From Ruminococcus sp. (GTDB lineage Bacteria; Bacillota; Clostridia; Oscillospirales; Ruminococcaceae): a DNA stretch of 64,000 nucleotides. The notes under the pieces are model-generated. The model did no database searches and was not told where the DNA came from. It saw only the letters and a program-made list of their open reading frames with translations. Below are positions 48,305 to 58,164 of this stretch, piece after piece. The stretch spans positions 1 through 64,000 of the forward strand of contig NZ_JAILNU010000112.1 of assembly GCF_024691275.1 (NCBI RefSeq), in the 5' to 3' direction. The position numbers and the translations under genes were made by a program. The number at the start of each line of letters is the position of its first letter. The first letter of the stretch is position 1.

Positions 48305-50030
48305 TTGAACTGTCCTCCTTCTGGTTCATCTGTGAACGATATATCTCATGGTAGACCTCACAGTTTTCGATAAGCTGTTCATGAGTACCCAGTCCAACAG
48401 CTTCGCCGTCGTCCATGACAATAATTTTATCTGCATCTTTAAGAGAAGTCGTTCTCTGAGATATCATTATGACCGTTGTGTTCGGCAGATCACTGTTAAG
48501 TGCTTTTCTGAACGCAAGGTCAGTCTTGTAGTCAAGTGCGCTGGTAGAGTCGTCAAGTATGAGTATATCGGGATCTCCCACAAGAGCACGAGCGATGGAT
48601 ATACGCTGTTTCTGACCGCCTGAGAGGTTCTTTCCTCCCTGTGAGATAGGTGTATCAAGTCCGTCGGAAGTTTTCTTGACGAATTCCCACGCCTGAGCAG
48701 TTTTCAGTGCAGCAATTATCTCTTCATCGGTAGCGTCTTCTTTTCGCCACTTCATATTATCACGGATAGTTCCCGTGAAAAGCATAGCCTTCTGCGGTAC
48801 AGTTCCGATGTGTCGGCGAAGCTCTTCCGAAGAAAGTTCGTTGACATTTATTCCCGAGAACATAACACTTCCCATAGTTGCCTTGTAGAAGCATGGTATG
48901 AGGTTCGCAAGAGTTGATTTGCCGCAGCCCGTACCGCCGATAATACCAAGCATCTGTCCTTTTTTTATTGAAAAGCTGATATTCTTCAGAGAATAGTCGC
49001 CTGCTGCTTCATAGGCAAACGAAACGTCCCTGAACTCGATGATATTTGCTGAGCTTTTATCGTATTCGACGATATCGCCCTGTTCCTCGGGGGGAAGTGC
49101 AAATACCTCACTGATACGGTTTGCAGAAGCAAAAGCTTTGGTAAATATTACTATAAGATTTGCAAGCACCACAAGTGCAAGAAGTATCTGCGTCATATAA
49201 TTTGTAAAAGCTGTAAGCTCTCCTTGTGTAAGTCCTCCGATATCTATTCTTTTGCCGCCAAACCAGATAACGGCTACTATACCAAGATTCATGACCATGA
49301 ATGCTACAGGATTCAGTATCGCAGAAAGCTTGCCTACTGCTATGGAACATTCCGAAATTTCATCGACAGCTTCCCTGAATTCGTTCATTTCTTCCTGCTG
49401 ACGTGAGAAAGCTCTTATAACTCGTGTTCCCTCAAGTGTTTCACGGGTCAGGAGTGCTGCTTTGTCAAGTTTCTGCTGCGTCTTTTTATACATTGGTATG
49501 GTTTTTCTCATTATGATGAAGATTATTGCTGAAATAAGAGGAGCTACCACAAAGAATATCAGCGAGAGCTTCCAATCAATAGTTACAGCCATTACTGCGG
49601 CACCGATAACAAGGAATGGAGCTCTTACAGCGAGACGAATGAACATATTTACGCCGTTTTGTACTGTGTTTGAATCATTTGTAAGACGATTCACAAGCGA
49701 TGACGTACCTATCTTGTCTATGCTGCTGTATGAAAGCGAATTTATATGCTTATACAGGGCGGAGCGAAGCTCGGTCCCGAAACCGTATGCGCATTTTGCG
49801 GCAAGATACTGGCAAGTCAGCGCAAATCCAAGTCCGCACACTCCGAGGACAACGATCAGTCCGCTCATTTTCAGTATATACGCAGAATCGTTATTGCCTA
49901 TGCCCTTGTCGATTATCTTTGCCATAACTACAGGAACAGTGAGCTCGAATATAGCTTCAAGCAGTTTAAAAAACGGACCAAATATCAGCTCCTTCTTGTA
50001 ATTCCTGAGATATTTCAATAACCCTTTCAT
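48297..50030 (-). CDS. ABC exporter, TMD-NBD half-transporter (degenerate NBD)
   Basis: GGTGCGKSTLANL, LSGGQKQRISIARAL, LILDDSTSALD, ISQRTTS; overlaps its partner. Confidence 0.93.
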   Translation of the reverse strand: MKGLLKYLRNYKKELIFGPFFKLLEAIFELTVPVVMAKIIDKGIGNNDSAYILKMSGLIVVLGVCGLGFALTCQYLAAKCAYGFGTELRSALYKHINSLSYSSIDKIGTSSLVNRLTNDSNTVQNGVNMFIRLAVRAPFLVIGAAVMAVTIDWKLSLIFFVVAPLISAIIFIIMRKTIPMYKKTQQKLDKAALLTRETLEGTRVIRAFSRQQEEMNEFREAVDEISECSIAVGKLSAILNPVAFMVMNLGIVAVIWFGGKRIDIGGLTQGELTAFTNYMTQILLALVVLANLIVIFTKAFASANRISEVFALPPEEQGDIVEYDKSSANIIEFRDVSFAYEAAGDYSLKNISFSIKKGQMLGIIGGTGCGKSTLANLIPCFYKATMGSVMFSGINVNELSSEELRRHIGTVPQKAMLFTGTIRDNMKWRKEDATDEEIIAALKTAQAWEFVKKTSDGLDTPISQGGKNLSGGQKQRISIARALVGDPDILILDDSTSALDYKTDLAFRKALNSDLPNTTVIMISQRTTSLKDADKIIVMDDGEAVGLGTHEQLIENCEVYHEIYRSQMNQKEDSSNA

Positions 50031-50069
50031 GCCTTTTACATCACCTGCTTATTTTTCCTCACATAATTA

Positions 50070-50104
50070 GCGACACTTCTGATATATCAAAAGTGCCGCT
50101 TTAA
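50070..50104 (-). terminator. Hairpin/terminator downstream of the UTP-sugar uridylyltransferase gene
   Basis: GCGACACTTctgatatatcAAAGTGCCGCttta. Confidence 0.55.
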
Positions 50105-50105
50105 A

Positions 50106-51338
50106 TCATATTTTTACGCCGTTGGCTTTGAGAAGCTCTCTTGCCGTTTCGACTGAATCAACGCCTGTGGCGTTCTTTACGGGAGCGAATTCCTTCTCAC
50201 GAACAACTTCATAAGCAAGACAGCTGTCCTGCATATGCACCATATCAAGAACAAGTGTCTCGAATTTGTGACCGTTCGGCTTGTCAGGAGTGATAAATTC
50301 GCAGTTTTCATTCATATACGGTATTTTCTTGTCAACGATATGAACAGGCATTTTATTATCACATATCTCCTCCAGTTTTGAAACATTAAAGAGATAATTG
50401 AGTATAACACCGTATTTATATGCGAGTTCGCCGTTTTCGTCAAGGAGAGTACGCATTTCCTCGGTCATTTCATAATACTCCACTATCGAAGGCATTCCGT
50501 CTTCGAGGCAAAGTACGCCAACTCTTTCATCGGGGTCTGCCTTACTTACGACCTTGCCGCCGGACTGAAGTCCGGATTTGATGACCGCACCTATAAAGCC
50601 GGGGTCTGCAATACGCTGGAGAACATTGTCCACAGCGAATACATTTATCCATTCTACGCCCTTTGTCTTTATTTCATCAAGAAGACCTGCTCTCACGAGA
50701 GACGAGAACCATCCGCCGTTTCCGTTAGGCGAAATAGAGATCTTTGACTTGCTCTCCATAAGCACCTTGCCGTTAAAATCTACCGACGGAGCCATATCCT
50801 GTATAAAGAAACGCACATAATCCGGATTATAGCCGAAATAGTTCTTCTCCCTGAAAAAGTTTATGGTATCGCTGTTATTCTTCTCGCTGGTCATGATATA
50901 AAGAGGGACCCATGCATCTGCAAGCTTAACGACATCCATAAGATTATTTATAAGGCACTGGAATATATACAGCTCCTCATCAACGCCGATCCTGAACATT
51001 CCCTTTGGCTTGTCAAAGCCAAGTCTTGTTCCCTGACCTCCTGCCAGAAGGACTGCGGCGGCTTTACCGGCTTTTATTGCTTCAAGACCTGTTTTTATAT
51101 ACTCCTCGCTGTTTTTGGCAATGTCGTTTATAGTAACAGCTCCCAAAGGTGCAAAAGTACCGCGCACGGAATTACTGTTTTTCTCAGCATCAAGATTATC
51201 AAGAACAGAAAAATCAATCAACTCGATCTGTCCGAGAAGCTCTTTCTTTTCATCATCGTTTAGTTCATCATAATATTTCATGATATGTTCCTGTCCGTAT
51301 TCTGAAAGTATACGGATCGCATTTTCACGGTCTAACAT
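50106..51338 (-). CDS. UDPGP-type UTP--sugar-1-phosphate uridylyltransferase
   Basis: AVLLAGGQGTRLGFDKPKGMF; GNGGWFSSLV. Confidence 0.9.
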   Translation of the reverse strand: MLDRENAIRILSEYGQEHIMKYYDELNDDEKKELLGQIELIDFSVLDNLDAEKNSNSVRGTFAPLGAVTINDIAKNSEEYIKTGLEAIKAGKAAAVLLAGGQGTRLGFDKPKGMFRIGVDEELYIFQCLINNLMDVVKLADAWVPLYIMTSEKNNSDTINFFREKNYFGYNPDYVRFFIQDMAPSVDFNGKVLMESKSKISISPNGNGGWFSSLVRAGLLDEIKTKGVEWINVFAVDNVLQRIADPGFIGAVIKSGLQSGGKVVSKADPDERVGVLCLEDGMPSIVEYYEMTEEMRTLLDENGELAYKYGVILNYLFNVSKLEEICDNKMPVHIVDKKIPYMNENCEFITPDKPNGHKFETLVLDMVHMQDSCLAYEVVREKEFAPVKNATGVDSVETARELLKANGVKI

Positions 51339-51454
51339 AAACTCCTCCTTTTCAGCAGCCTAAGGCAGCTGCACTTTTGTTTATTATAACATAATAACAG
51401 AAAATAGTCAACAAAACAAAGAAAGTACACAAAAAATTAACAAAAGCAAAAGAA

Positions 51455-51489
51455 AACAGACAGATACAAACGTATATCTGTCTGTTTTG
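51455..51489 (-). terminator. Intrinsic terminator downstream of pfk
   Basis: CAGACAGATacaaacgtATATCTGTCTGttttgt. Confidence 0.7.
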
Positions 51490-51507
51490 TACATGGTAGA
51501 TCTGTTA

Positions 51508-52725
51508 TCAGATAACGAAATTAAGCGGCATTCCGTTTTTCATTATAGCGTGGAGCTCTCCCTGTATAAGCGGCATAAGGTAGTCGTATGCAGGCGGAAG
51601 AACATTGTTGCCCTTCTCGTTTATCCACTCGCGCGGGAAGAATTTTTCGGAATTAGCAGCCTTTGAAGCATCTACTGTGTCTATCCTGTAGCTGTACGGC
51701 ATATTGGATTCACGTGCAAATACCATCATACAGCCTGATTTTCCCTCAAGACCTGCATTTACCGCAGACATTCCTATAGCCTCCGATGAGCGGATATCTT
51801 CAAGGGACGCAATGTGCGAGCTGCATCTCTGCATAACATTCAGCTCGATAGAACGTACCTTGCAGCCTATCTCGGCACCTACGAGCTTTTCAAGGAATTT
51901 GCCTATTCCCGCAAGATAGCTGTGACCAAATACATCTTTTGCACCCGACTGGAATTCCTCCGCTGCAAATTTGCCCTCTGCTGTCTTTACGCCCTCTGAA
52001 ACTACTACTATGACAGCTCTGTGCTTCTTCATCTCTGCCTTAACATCGGAGAGAAAGCCTTCGATGCTGAATGTTGTTTCAGGGAGATAAATAAGATGAG
52101 GAGCACTTTCACCGTTGGCTCTGATACAGCACGAAGCTGCTGCGAGCCATCCTGCGTGTCTGCCCATTGTTTCGATAATAGTTACAGAAGGTATGCTGTA
52201 AACATTACTGTCTCTTGTGATCTCCTGTACAGTTGCCGCAACATATTTTGCAGCTGAACCGAATCCGGGAGAATGGTCGGTCTCGCAAAGATCGTTGTCG
52301 ATAGTTTTGGGTATGCCGATTATTTTTATGTCAGTGATATTCTTATCCTTTAAATAAGCGGAATATTTTGCAACAGTATCCATTGAATCGTTTCCGCCGA
52401 TATAGAAGAACATACCTATATTACGCTTATGGAGCACATCTGTGATCTGCTCGTACACTTCGCTGTTCTCTCTGTGGTCAGGCAATTTTTTTCTGCATGA
52501 TCCAAGAACAGCAGATGGTGTTCTGAGGAGGAGCTGATAGCTTACATCGCTGTCGATCTTCTCCGAAAGATCAACCATTTCATCTCTGATTATGCCCTCG
52601 ATACCGTTCAGCGCTCCGTAGATCTTCTCGATCTTGTCCGAACGCTGTGCTGCGCTGAATACTCCTGCCAGTGAGGCATTTATAGCGCAGGTAGGACCTC
52701 CTGACTGTGCAACTGCAATATTCAT
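51508..52725 (-). CDS. 6-phosphofructokinase, predicted PPi-dependent
   Basis: AQSGGPTCAINAS; YIGGNDSMDT; GIPKTIDNDL; TMGRHAGWLA; start revised to 52725. Confidence 0.92.
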   Translation of the reverse strand: MNIAVAQSGGPTCAINASLAGVFSAAQRSDKIEKIYGALNGIEGIIRDEMVDLSEKIDSDVSYQLLLRTPSAVLGSCRKKLPDHRENSEVYEQITDVLHKRNIGMFFYIGGNDSMDTVAKYSAYLKDKNITDIKIIGIPKTIDNDLCETDHSPGFGSAAKYVAATVQEITRDSNVYSIPSVTIIETMGRHAGWLAAASCCIRANGESAPHLIYLPETTFSIEGFLSDVKAEMKKHRAVIVVVSEGVKTAEGKFAAEEFQSGAKDVFGHSYLAGIGKFLEKLVGAEIGCKVRSIELNVMQRCSSHIASLEDIRSSEAIGMSAVNAGLEGKSGCMMVFARESNMPYSYRIDTVDASKAANSEKFFPREWINEKGNNVLPPAYDYLMPLIQGELHAIMKNGMPLNFVI

Positions 52726-52918
52726 AAACCTTAATGTAGCCAGACTGATACAACAGACCTGACCGTTCCCTCTCATAATATTTGCCAAAAGGCTTTAATA
52801 TTATTATAACATAGCAGGTTTTCCATTTCAATGAGTATAAAATCCAAAAATAGATTGGTGAAAATCGCAATATTTGACCATTATAGCAATAAACGACTGA
52901 TATAATGTTATCATCTTA

Positions 52919-53707
52919 TCATATAAGTCCGAAATGACTCAGTGCGTTAGCAATACCATCTTCCTCGATAGGAGTTGTGACATATGCGACATACGGATAA
53001 AGCTGTTCTGCACCGCCCATTGCGATACTGTTCGGAACAGCTTCCAGCATTGGAAGATCGTTCATACTGTCACCGATAGCATATGCGTTTTCCATTGGAA
53101 TATCCAGTTCTTTAAGTATTGCCTGTATTCCTGTTGCTTTGGAATATCCCAGCGGTACATTTTCGTAAAATCCGCCGCCGCGGTCTATTATCGAGAAGTT
53201 CTTGCTTATTTCGGAGCGGAACAGTTCCATATCACTGTTTTCGTTCTGCCATATGACGAACTTGTCAAAGCCGAAGTTTTCGTTCTCAACTCTGCCGCTG
53301 ATATCTATTCCCGAATCCACGAATACTTCCATGAATTCTTTTAGTCCGTCAGACATTTGCGCCTTATCATCAAAGAAATAGCCGTCCCTGTGCTCATAAA
53401 CAGGTGTCACATTGCATTTGCGCAAAAAATCGGCTATCCTTCTGCATTCTGACTTTTCAATAGTCCTGTATAACAGCGTTTTACCGCTATACTCTATGTA
53501 TGTTCCGCAGCCGCATATATATCCGTCAAAGCCCAGTTCCTTGACCCTTGGACTTATATTGAATGCTGTTCTGCCCGAATTGATAAATGTAAGGTTTCCT
53601 TTTTCGCGGGTAATTCTTATGGCATCACGGGTGCTCTGTGGAATGACCGACCTTTCGTCCTCTGTTGCTATCGTACCATCAATATCAAAAAAGATTATTG
53701 ACTTCAT
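52919..53707 (-). CDS. Cof-type HAD hydrolase
   Basis: FFDIDGTI; SKATGIQAIL; AIGDSMNDLPML. Confidence 0.94.
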   Translation of the reverse strand: MKSIIFFDIDGTIATEDERSVIPQSTRDAIRITREKGNLTFINSGRTAFNISPRVKELGFDGYICGCGTYIEYSGKTLLYRTIEKSECRRIADFLRKCNVTPVYEHRDGYFFDDKAQMSDGLKEFMEVFVDSGIDISGRVENENFGFDKFVIWQNENSDMELFRSEISKNFSIIDRGGGFYENVPLGYSKATGIQAILKELDIPMENAYAIGDSMNDLPMLEAVPNSIAMGGAEQLYPYVAYVTTPIEEDGIANALSHFGLI

Positions 53708-53817
53708 TAAAACACTCCTTATTATTTTCTATCAATATTATATTCTATTAGGAAATAGCTGTCAAGTATTGATTCTTTATGCGGTATATGTTATTATTTT
53801 ATAAAGGAGTGAGTTAA

Positions 53818-54333
53818 ATGATACACATATATTACGGAAACGGCAAGGGCAAGACTACTGCTGCTGTCGGACTTGCCGTAAGGGCTGTCGGCGCAGGCAT
53901 GAATGTCGGATTTTTCCAGTTTTTAAAAAACGGGAATTCTTCTGAAATAAGCGTACTGAAGTCGCTTGGCAGTATCGCGGTAATGTGCTGCGAAGAATGC
54001 AATAAATTCACGTTTGCCATGAACGAAGGCGAAAAAAGAGCTGTGACCCATAAACATACAGAAATGCTTAAAAAAGCCTCTGCAATGATAGAAAGCGGTG
54101 ATGTACAGCTTATAGTCCTCGATGAATTTATTGATGCATATAACAAAAAAATGATTGATACAGATCTGGCAGAAAGGTTTATTTCGGATACAGCTAAAAA
54201 ATGCGAAGTTGTCATGACGGGCAGAGAGCCATCGGAAATGTTCAGGGGAAATGCCGATTATATCACTGAAATGTCAGCCGTCAAGCACCCTTATGAAAAA
54301 GGTATTACAGCAAGAAAAGGTATAGAATATTAA
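53818..54333 (+). CDS. cobO: Cob(I)yrinic acid a,c-diamide adenosyltransferase
   Basis: IYYGNGKGKTTAAVGLAVRAVGAGMNV P-loop. Confidence 0.93.
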   Translation: MIHIYYGNGKGKTTAAVGLAVRAVGAGMNVGFFQFLKNGNSSEISVLKSLGSIAVMCCEECNKFTFAMNEGEKRAVTHKHTEMLKKASAMIESGDVQLIVLDEFIDAYNKKMIDTDLAERFISDTAKKCEVVMTGREPSEMFRGNADYITEMSAVKHPYEKGITARKGIEY

Positions 54334-54361
54334 AAAAGCCGCAATACTGCGGCTTTTTTTA
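54333..54361. terminator. Bidirectional terminator
   Basis: AAAAAAGCCGCAatacTGCGGCTTTTTTT. Confidence 0.85.
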
Positions 54362-54580
54362 CTTCAGATTTTTAAGCTCTTCCAAGAGTGCCATATCTTC
54401 AGAATTGATCTTCATGTTAGTGACGATGGTCTTGTTATCAGTCGTTATGACTTTTATTTCGATAATGCTTCCCTCCTGCAAAGTTCCTGTTGCAGCCTGA
54501 AAGAACAGCGGAACTTTAGGGTGATTCTCCTTGAATCTTTCCAGGAGAGATTTAAGCTTAAATACGTTCATAGGATTCAT
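54359..54580 (-). CDS. Hypothetical protein (73 aa)
   Basis: MNPMNVFKLKSLLERFKENHPKVPLFFQAATGTLQEGSIIEIKVITTDNKTIVTNMKINSEDMALLEELKNLK, between terminator and eet-like genes. Confidence 0.7.
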   Translation of the reverse strand: MNPMNVFKLKSLLERFKENHPKVPLFFQAATGTLQEGSIIEIKVITTDNKTIVTNMKINSEDMALLEELKNLK

Positions 54581-54635
54581 TTATTTTTCACCTCTGATAT
54601 ATTATAACACACTAAGCAGCATTTTTCAATGCATT

Positions 54636-55136
54636 TTATGTTTTGTCGTCTGTAATATTTCTTTTTATAAGGAGCTGCGCACATATGCCTGTAAAAGCTC
54701 CTGCAATGCAGCCCGCAGCTATAAGGAACGGATAAAATGACAGGACAGTCAGTGTTCCTGTCATGAGTACAGCTGCTGCTATTTGACCTGTGTTATGCAG
54801 GATAGCTCCGAAAATACTGCTAAGCCATATAAAGTTTACAGGTATGGCTCTCTTTATGAGCAGCATTCCTGCAAGGCAGGTAAGAGCTCCTGTCAGACTG
54901 TATGGCAGCGCTGAGATATTGCCGCCAAAAATTGCTCCGAGAACAACTCTTGTCGTAACGATAAGAAAAACGTCCTTTGCGGTGTATTTATATACAGCGT
55001 ATACAGTTATGATATTTGCAAGTCCGAGCTTTACGCCCGGTATCGGTACAATATCAGGAAATTGCAGCTCTATTATAAATATGATAAGTGCAAGCGCGGT
55101 AAGCAGCGCAAGTCTTGTCAGTTTTTTTGTTTTCAT
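54636..55136 (-). CDS. Gx transporter / heptaprenyl-diphosphate synthase component I family (EetB-like)
   Basis: LTRLALLTALALIIFIIELQFPDIVPIPGVKLGLANIITVYAVY...RVVLGAIFGG. Confidence 0.88.
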   Translation of the reverse strand: MKTKKLTRLALLTALALIIFIIELQFPDIVPIPGVKLGLANIITVYAVYKYTAKDVFLIVTTRVVLGAIFGGNISALPYSLTGALTCLAGMLLIKRAIPVNFIWLSSIFGAILHNTGQIAAAVLMTGTLTVLSFYPFLIAAGCIAGAFTGICAQLLIKRNITDDKT

Positions 55137-55137
55137 A

Positions 55138-55494
55138 TCAGGAATCCCTCTTATCGGCATATCTTATGACAAGTCGGTGCGGAAGGCATACTATAGGTAT
55201 CTGCTCGGAACGCAGCACCCCTGTTTTTACGCAGGTGTGGTCGGAGCAGTCTGCGTCAGATATGCATATAGTTCCGTTTTCAATTTTTATGTCGTTCCAG
55301 CCGCCGTCAGGAGCATTGACACGTATAGTCCTGTCCTTTTCCTTAGAAAGGTCGAAAGTATATATCACCTTGTTGTTCTGTACGACTTCAACGATCGTAC
55401 TGTCGGAGTCCCTGAAACTCAGCAATATCCATACTAATGAGCCGACAAACAGCAAAGCTGCTGCTGCGATAAGTATTTTTACCCCTTTAGTCAA
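55138..55494 (-). CDS. NusG domain II-containing membrane-anchored protein (EetA-like)
   Basis: TM anchor, then INAPDGGWNDIKIENGTICISDADCSDHTCVKTGVLRSEQIPIVCLPHRLVIR. Confidence 0.88.
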   Translation of the reverse strand: MTKGVKILIAAAALLFVGSLVWILLSFRDSDSTIVEVVQNNKVIYTFDLSKEKDRTIRVNAPDGGWNDIKIENGTICISDADCSDHTCVKTGVLRSEQIPIVCLPHRLVIRYADKRDS

Positions 55495-56527
55495 TTGCTG
55501 TCACCTCCGCAGGCATATCGCTTATATTGGTAAACTTATCACTCAGTCCGCTTGAATAGTATATCTTCCTGTCGTCAGTCACAAGTATAACATCATTCTC
55601 CGGATTATCCGCAAGATATTCCTTTATTTTATCTAAGCCCATTACAAAAAATGCCGTAGACAGTGCATCACATTCAAGTCCGTTATCACCGATGACTGTT
55701 GCCGAAACGATACCGTTATCAGCAGGAAAACCGTCTTTCGGATCAAGAATATGCCAGTAGTTCCTGCCGTCATCTCCTGTGAAAAATCGCTCGTAATTTC
55801 CCGAAGTTATAACGGCTTTTCCGGAAATCTCCACGACGCACATATCTTTTTCAGGAGAAAACGGATCACGTACTGCCACCTTCCAGCTGCTTCCGTCAGG
55901 CTTGCTTCCCAGAGCCTGCACATTGCCGCCAAGGCTTACTATAGCAGAACTAACACCGTGAGACTTCATGATATCTATTACTTCGTCACCTGTGTAGCCC
56001 TTTGCAAGTGCACCAAGGTCTATTTCAGCGTTTTCGGACAGCTCTGCTTTATTGCCGTTCAGCTTTATCCGTTCATATCCGACATTTTTAAGGAGCTCAT
56101 CTATCCTTTTTTTATCCGGGATACTGTACTCGCCTGTTGTAAAGCCCCACTCTCTGACCAGCGGATAAAGTGTTATATCAAGTGCTCCGTTGGTCATGCT
56201 GCCTATATCAACAGCCTTCCTGATTATTCTTGCCGTATCATCAGATATATCGGCATTTTTATTATGATCCAGTACCCACACATCACTGTTTTCAGAAGTA
56301 ACGGACAGTTCTTTTTCGAGCTGATATATACGCTCCTCTGCTTCATTCAGAACAGTTTCGGCATCATCGCTGTACACTTTGAGATTCATGTATGTGTCCA
56401 TTGCAAATACATCACGAGTCACAGCCTCGTTGCTGCTTTTAGTACCTGTATTCTGTTTATCGTTACAGCTGCACAGCGAAAGGATAACAGCTGTAAGCAA
56501 TACCAAGTTGAGTTTCTTTATGGTCAT
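55487..56527 (-). CDS. apbE: FAD:protein FMN transferase (ApbE), lipoprotein
   Basis: Lipobox LCSC; FAMDTYMNLKVY; DLGALAKGYTGDEV; start revised to 56527. Confidence 0.93.
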   Translation of the reverse strand: MTIKKLNLVLLTAVILSLCSCNDKQNTGTKSSNEAVTRDVFAMDTYMNLKVYSDDAETVLNEAEERIYQLEKELSVTSENSDVWVLDHNKNADISDDTARIIRKAVDIGSMTNGALDITLYPLVREWGFTTGEYSIPDKKRIDELLKNVGYERIKLNGNKAELSENAEIDLGALAKGYTGDEVIDIMKSHGVSSAIVSLGGNVQALGSKPDGSSWKVAVRDPFSPEKDMCVVEISGKAVITSGNYERFFTGDDGRNYWHILDPKDGFPADNGIVSATVIGDNGLECDALSTAFFVMGLDKIKEYLADNPENDVILVTDDRKIYYSSGLSDKFTNISDMPAEVTAID

Positions 56528-56607
56528 TTTTATTCTCCTAACTAAAGCTTCAATAATTATATCATCTTTTGTTAGTATTTGCAACACGTTAATGTAAACT
56601 CAATGCA

Positions 56608-56641
56608 ACAAAAGAGCGGATCAGATGATCCGCTCTTAATA
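56608..56641 (-). terminator. Intrinsic terminator downstream of gpmI
   Basis: AAGAGCGGATCAgaTGATCCGCTCTTaatatta. Confidence 0.75.
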
Positions 56642-58162
56642 TTACTTTTTAAGAAGACTCTTGCCTGTCATTTCAGCTGGCTGTGGCACTCCCATGATAT
56701 CAAGCATTGTTGGTGCAAGATCAGCAAGTACTCCGCCTTCAGCAAGCTCTCCGTCTACTCCGACTGCAATGAGCGGAACAGGATTTGTGGTATGAGCTGT
56801 GAAAGGACTTCCGTCTGCTTCCATCATCTTGTCAGCATTACCGTGATCGGCAGTGATAAGTGCAGCACCACCCTTAGCAAGGATAGCATCGACCATGCGC
56901 CCAACGCAGGTATCGGTTGCCTCAACAGCCTTTACAGCTGCATCAAATATTCCTGTATGACCTACCATGTCGCAGTTAGCATAGTTGAGAATGATAACAT
57001 CATACTTGTCAGCTTCGATAGCCTCACAAACTGCATCACATACTTCATAAGCGCTCATTTCAGGTTTGAGATCGAATGTTGGAACGTCAGGAGACTTGAT
57101 AAGTATTCTGTCTTCACCCTCGAACTGCTTTTCCTCGCCGCCGTTGAAGAAGAAAGTAACGTGTGCGTACTTCTGTGTTTCAGCAATGCGGAGCTGTGTC
57201 TTACCAAGCTTAGCAAGATACTCGCCCATAGTCATTGTGAGCTGCTCAGGAGGATATGCAACTGTTACATTAGGCATTGTTGCATCGTACTGAGCCATAC
57301 ATACGAAGTTAACGTTAAAGAAGCCGTTCTTTCTCTCGAAACCGCTGAAATCAGGGTCAACGAAGGAACGTGTGATCTGTCTTGCTCTGTCAGGACGGAA
57401 GTTGAAGAAGATAACGCTGTCGTCAGCCTTTATCTGTGCGCCGCCTTCGATAACTGTAGGAAGCATGAACTCGTCTGTAACTTCGTTAGCATAGGAGTTC
57501 TTTATTGCCTGAACAGGATCGGACTCCTTAACGCCTTCGCCGTAAACGAGAGCTGCATAAGCCTTTTCAACTCTGTCCCATGCGTTGTCTCTGTCCATTG
57601 CATAGAAACGGCCTGAGATCGTAGCGATCTTACCAACACCGATCTTGCTGAGCTCTGCTACAGCTTCTTCCATATACTCGGCAGCTGATGACGGAGGAAC
57701 GTCACGTCCGTCAAGGAAAGCGTGGATGTAAACCTTGTCAAGACCGTTCTTCTTTGCCATTTCTACGATGCCGTAGAGGTGTTCCATGTGGCTGTGAACG
57801 CCGCCCGGTGAGAGAAGTCCCATAAGGTGGAGGGCGCTGCCCTTTTCCTTGCAGTTGTTCATTGCGCCGAGGATAGCCTTGTTGTTGAAGAAAGTGCCGT
57901 CCTTGATATCCTTGGATATCTTAACGAGCATCTGGTATACTATACGTCCTGCACCAATATTTGTGTGGCCAACTTCAGAGTTACCCATCTGTCCGTCAGG
58001 AAGACCTACATCGAGACCGCTTGCGCCGATGATTGTGTTCGGACACTCAGCCATGTACTTGTCGATGTTAGGCTTCTTTGCAGCAGCGATAGCGTTGCCG
58101 TATGTATCAGGGTTATAGCCGAAGCCGTCCATGATTATAAGTGCTACAGGTTTTTTTGACAT
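56642..58162 (-). CDS. gpmI: 2,3-bisphosphoglycerate-independent phosphoglycerate mutase
   Basis: ALIIMDGFGY; MGNSEVGHTNIGAGR; ITADHGNAD; start revised to 58162. Confidence 0.97.
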   Translation of the reverse strand: MSKKPVALIIMDGFGYNPDTYGNAIAAAKKPNIDKYMAECPNTIIGASGLDVGLPDGQMGNSEVGHTNIGAGRIVYQMLVKISKDIKDGTFFNNKAILGAMNNCKEKGSALHLMGLLSPGGVHSHMEHLYGIVEMAKKNGLDKVYIHAFLDGRDVPPSSAAEYMEEAVAELSKIGVGKIATISGRFYAMDRDNAWDRVEKAYAALVYGEGVKESDPVQAIKNSYANEVTDEFMLPTVIEGGAQIKADDSVIFFNFRPDRARQITRSFVDPDFSGFERKNGFFNVNFVCMAQYDATMPNVTVAYPPEQLTMTMGEYLAKLGKTQLRIAETQKYAHVTFFFNGGEEKQFEGEDRILIKSPDVPTFDLKPEMSAYEVCDAVCEAIEADKYDVIILNYANCDMVGHTGIFDAAVKAVEATDTCVGRMVDAILAKGGAALITADHGNADKMMEADGSPFTAHTTNPVPLIAVGVDGELAEGGVLADLAPTMLDIMGVPQPAEMTGKSLLKK

Positions 58163-58164
58163 AT

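Noticed and set aside
56579-57616. 345-aa plus-strand ORF opposite gpmI
   Set aside because: Antisense shadow of a strongly supported gpmI gene.
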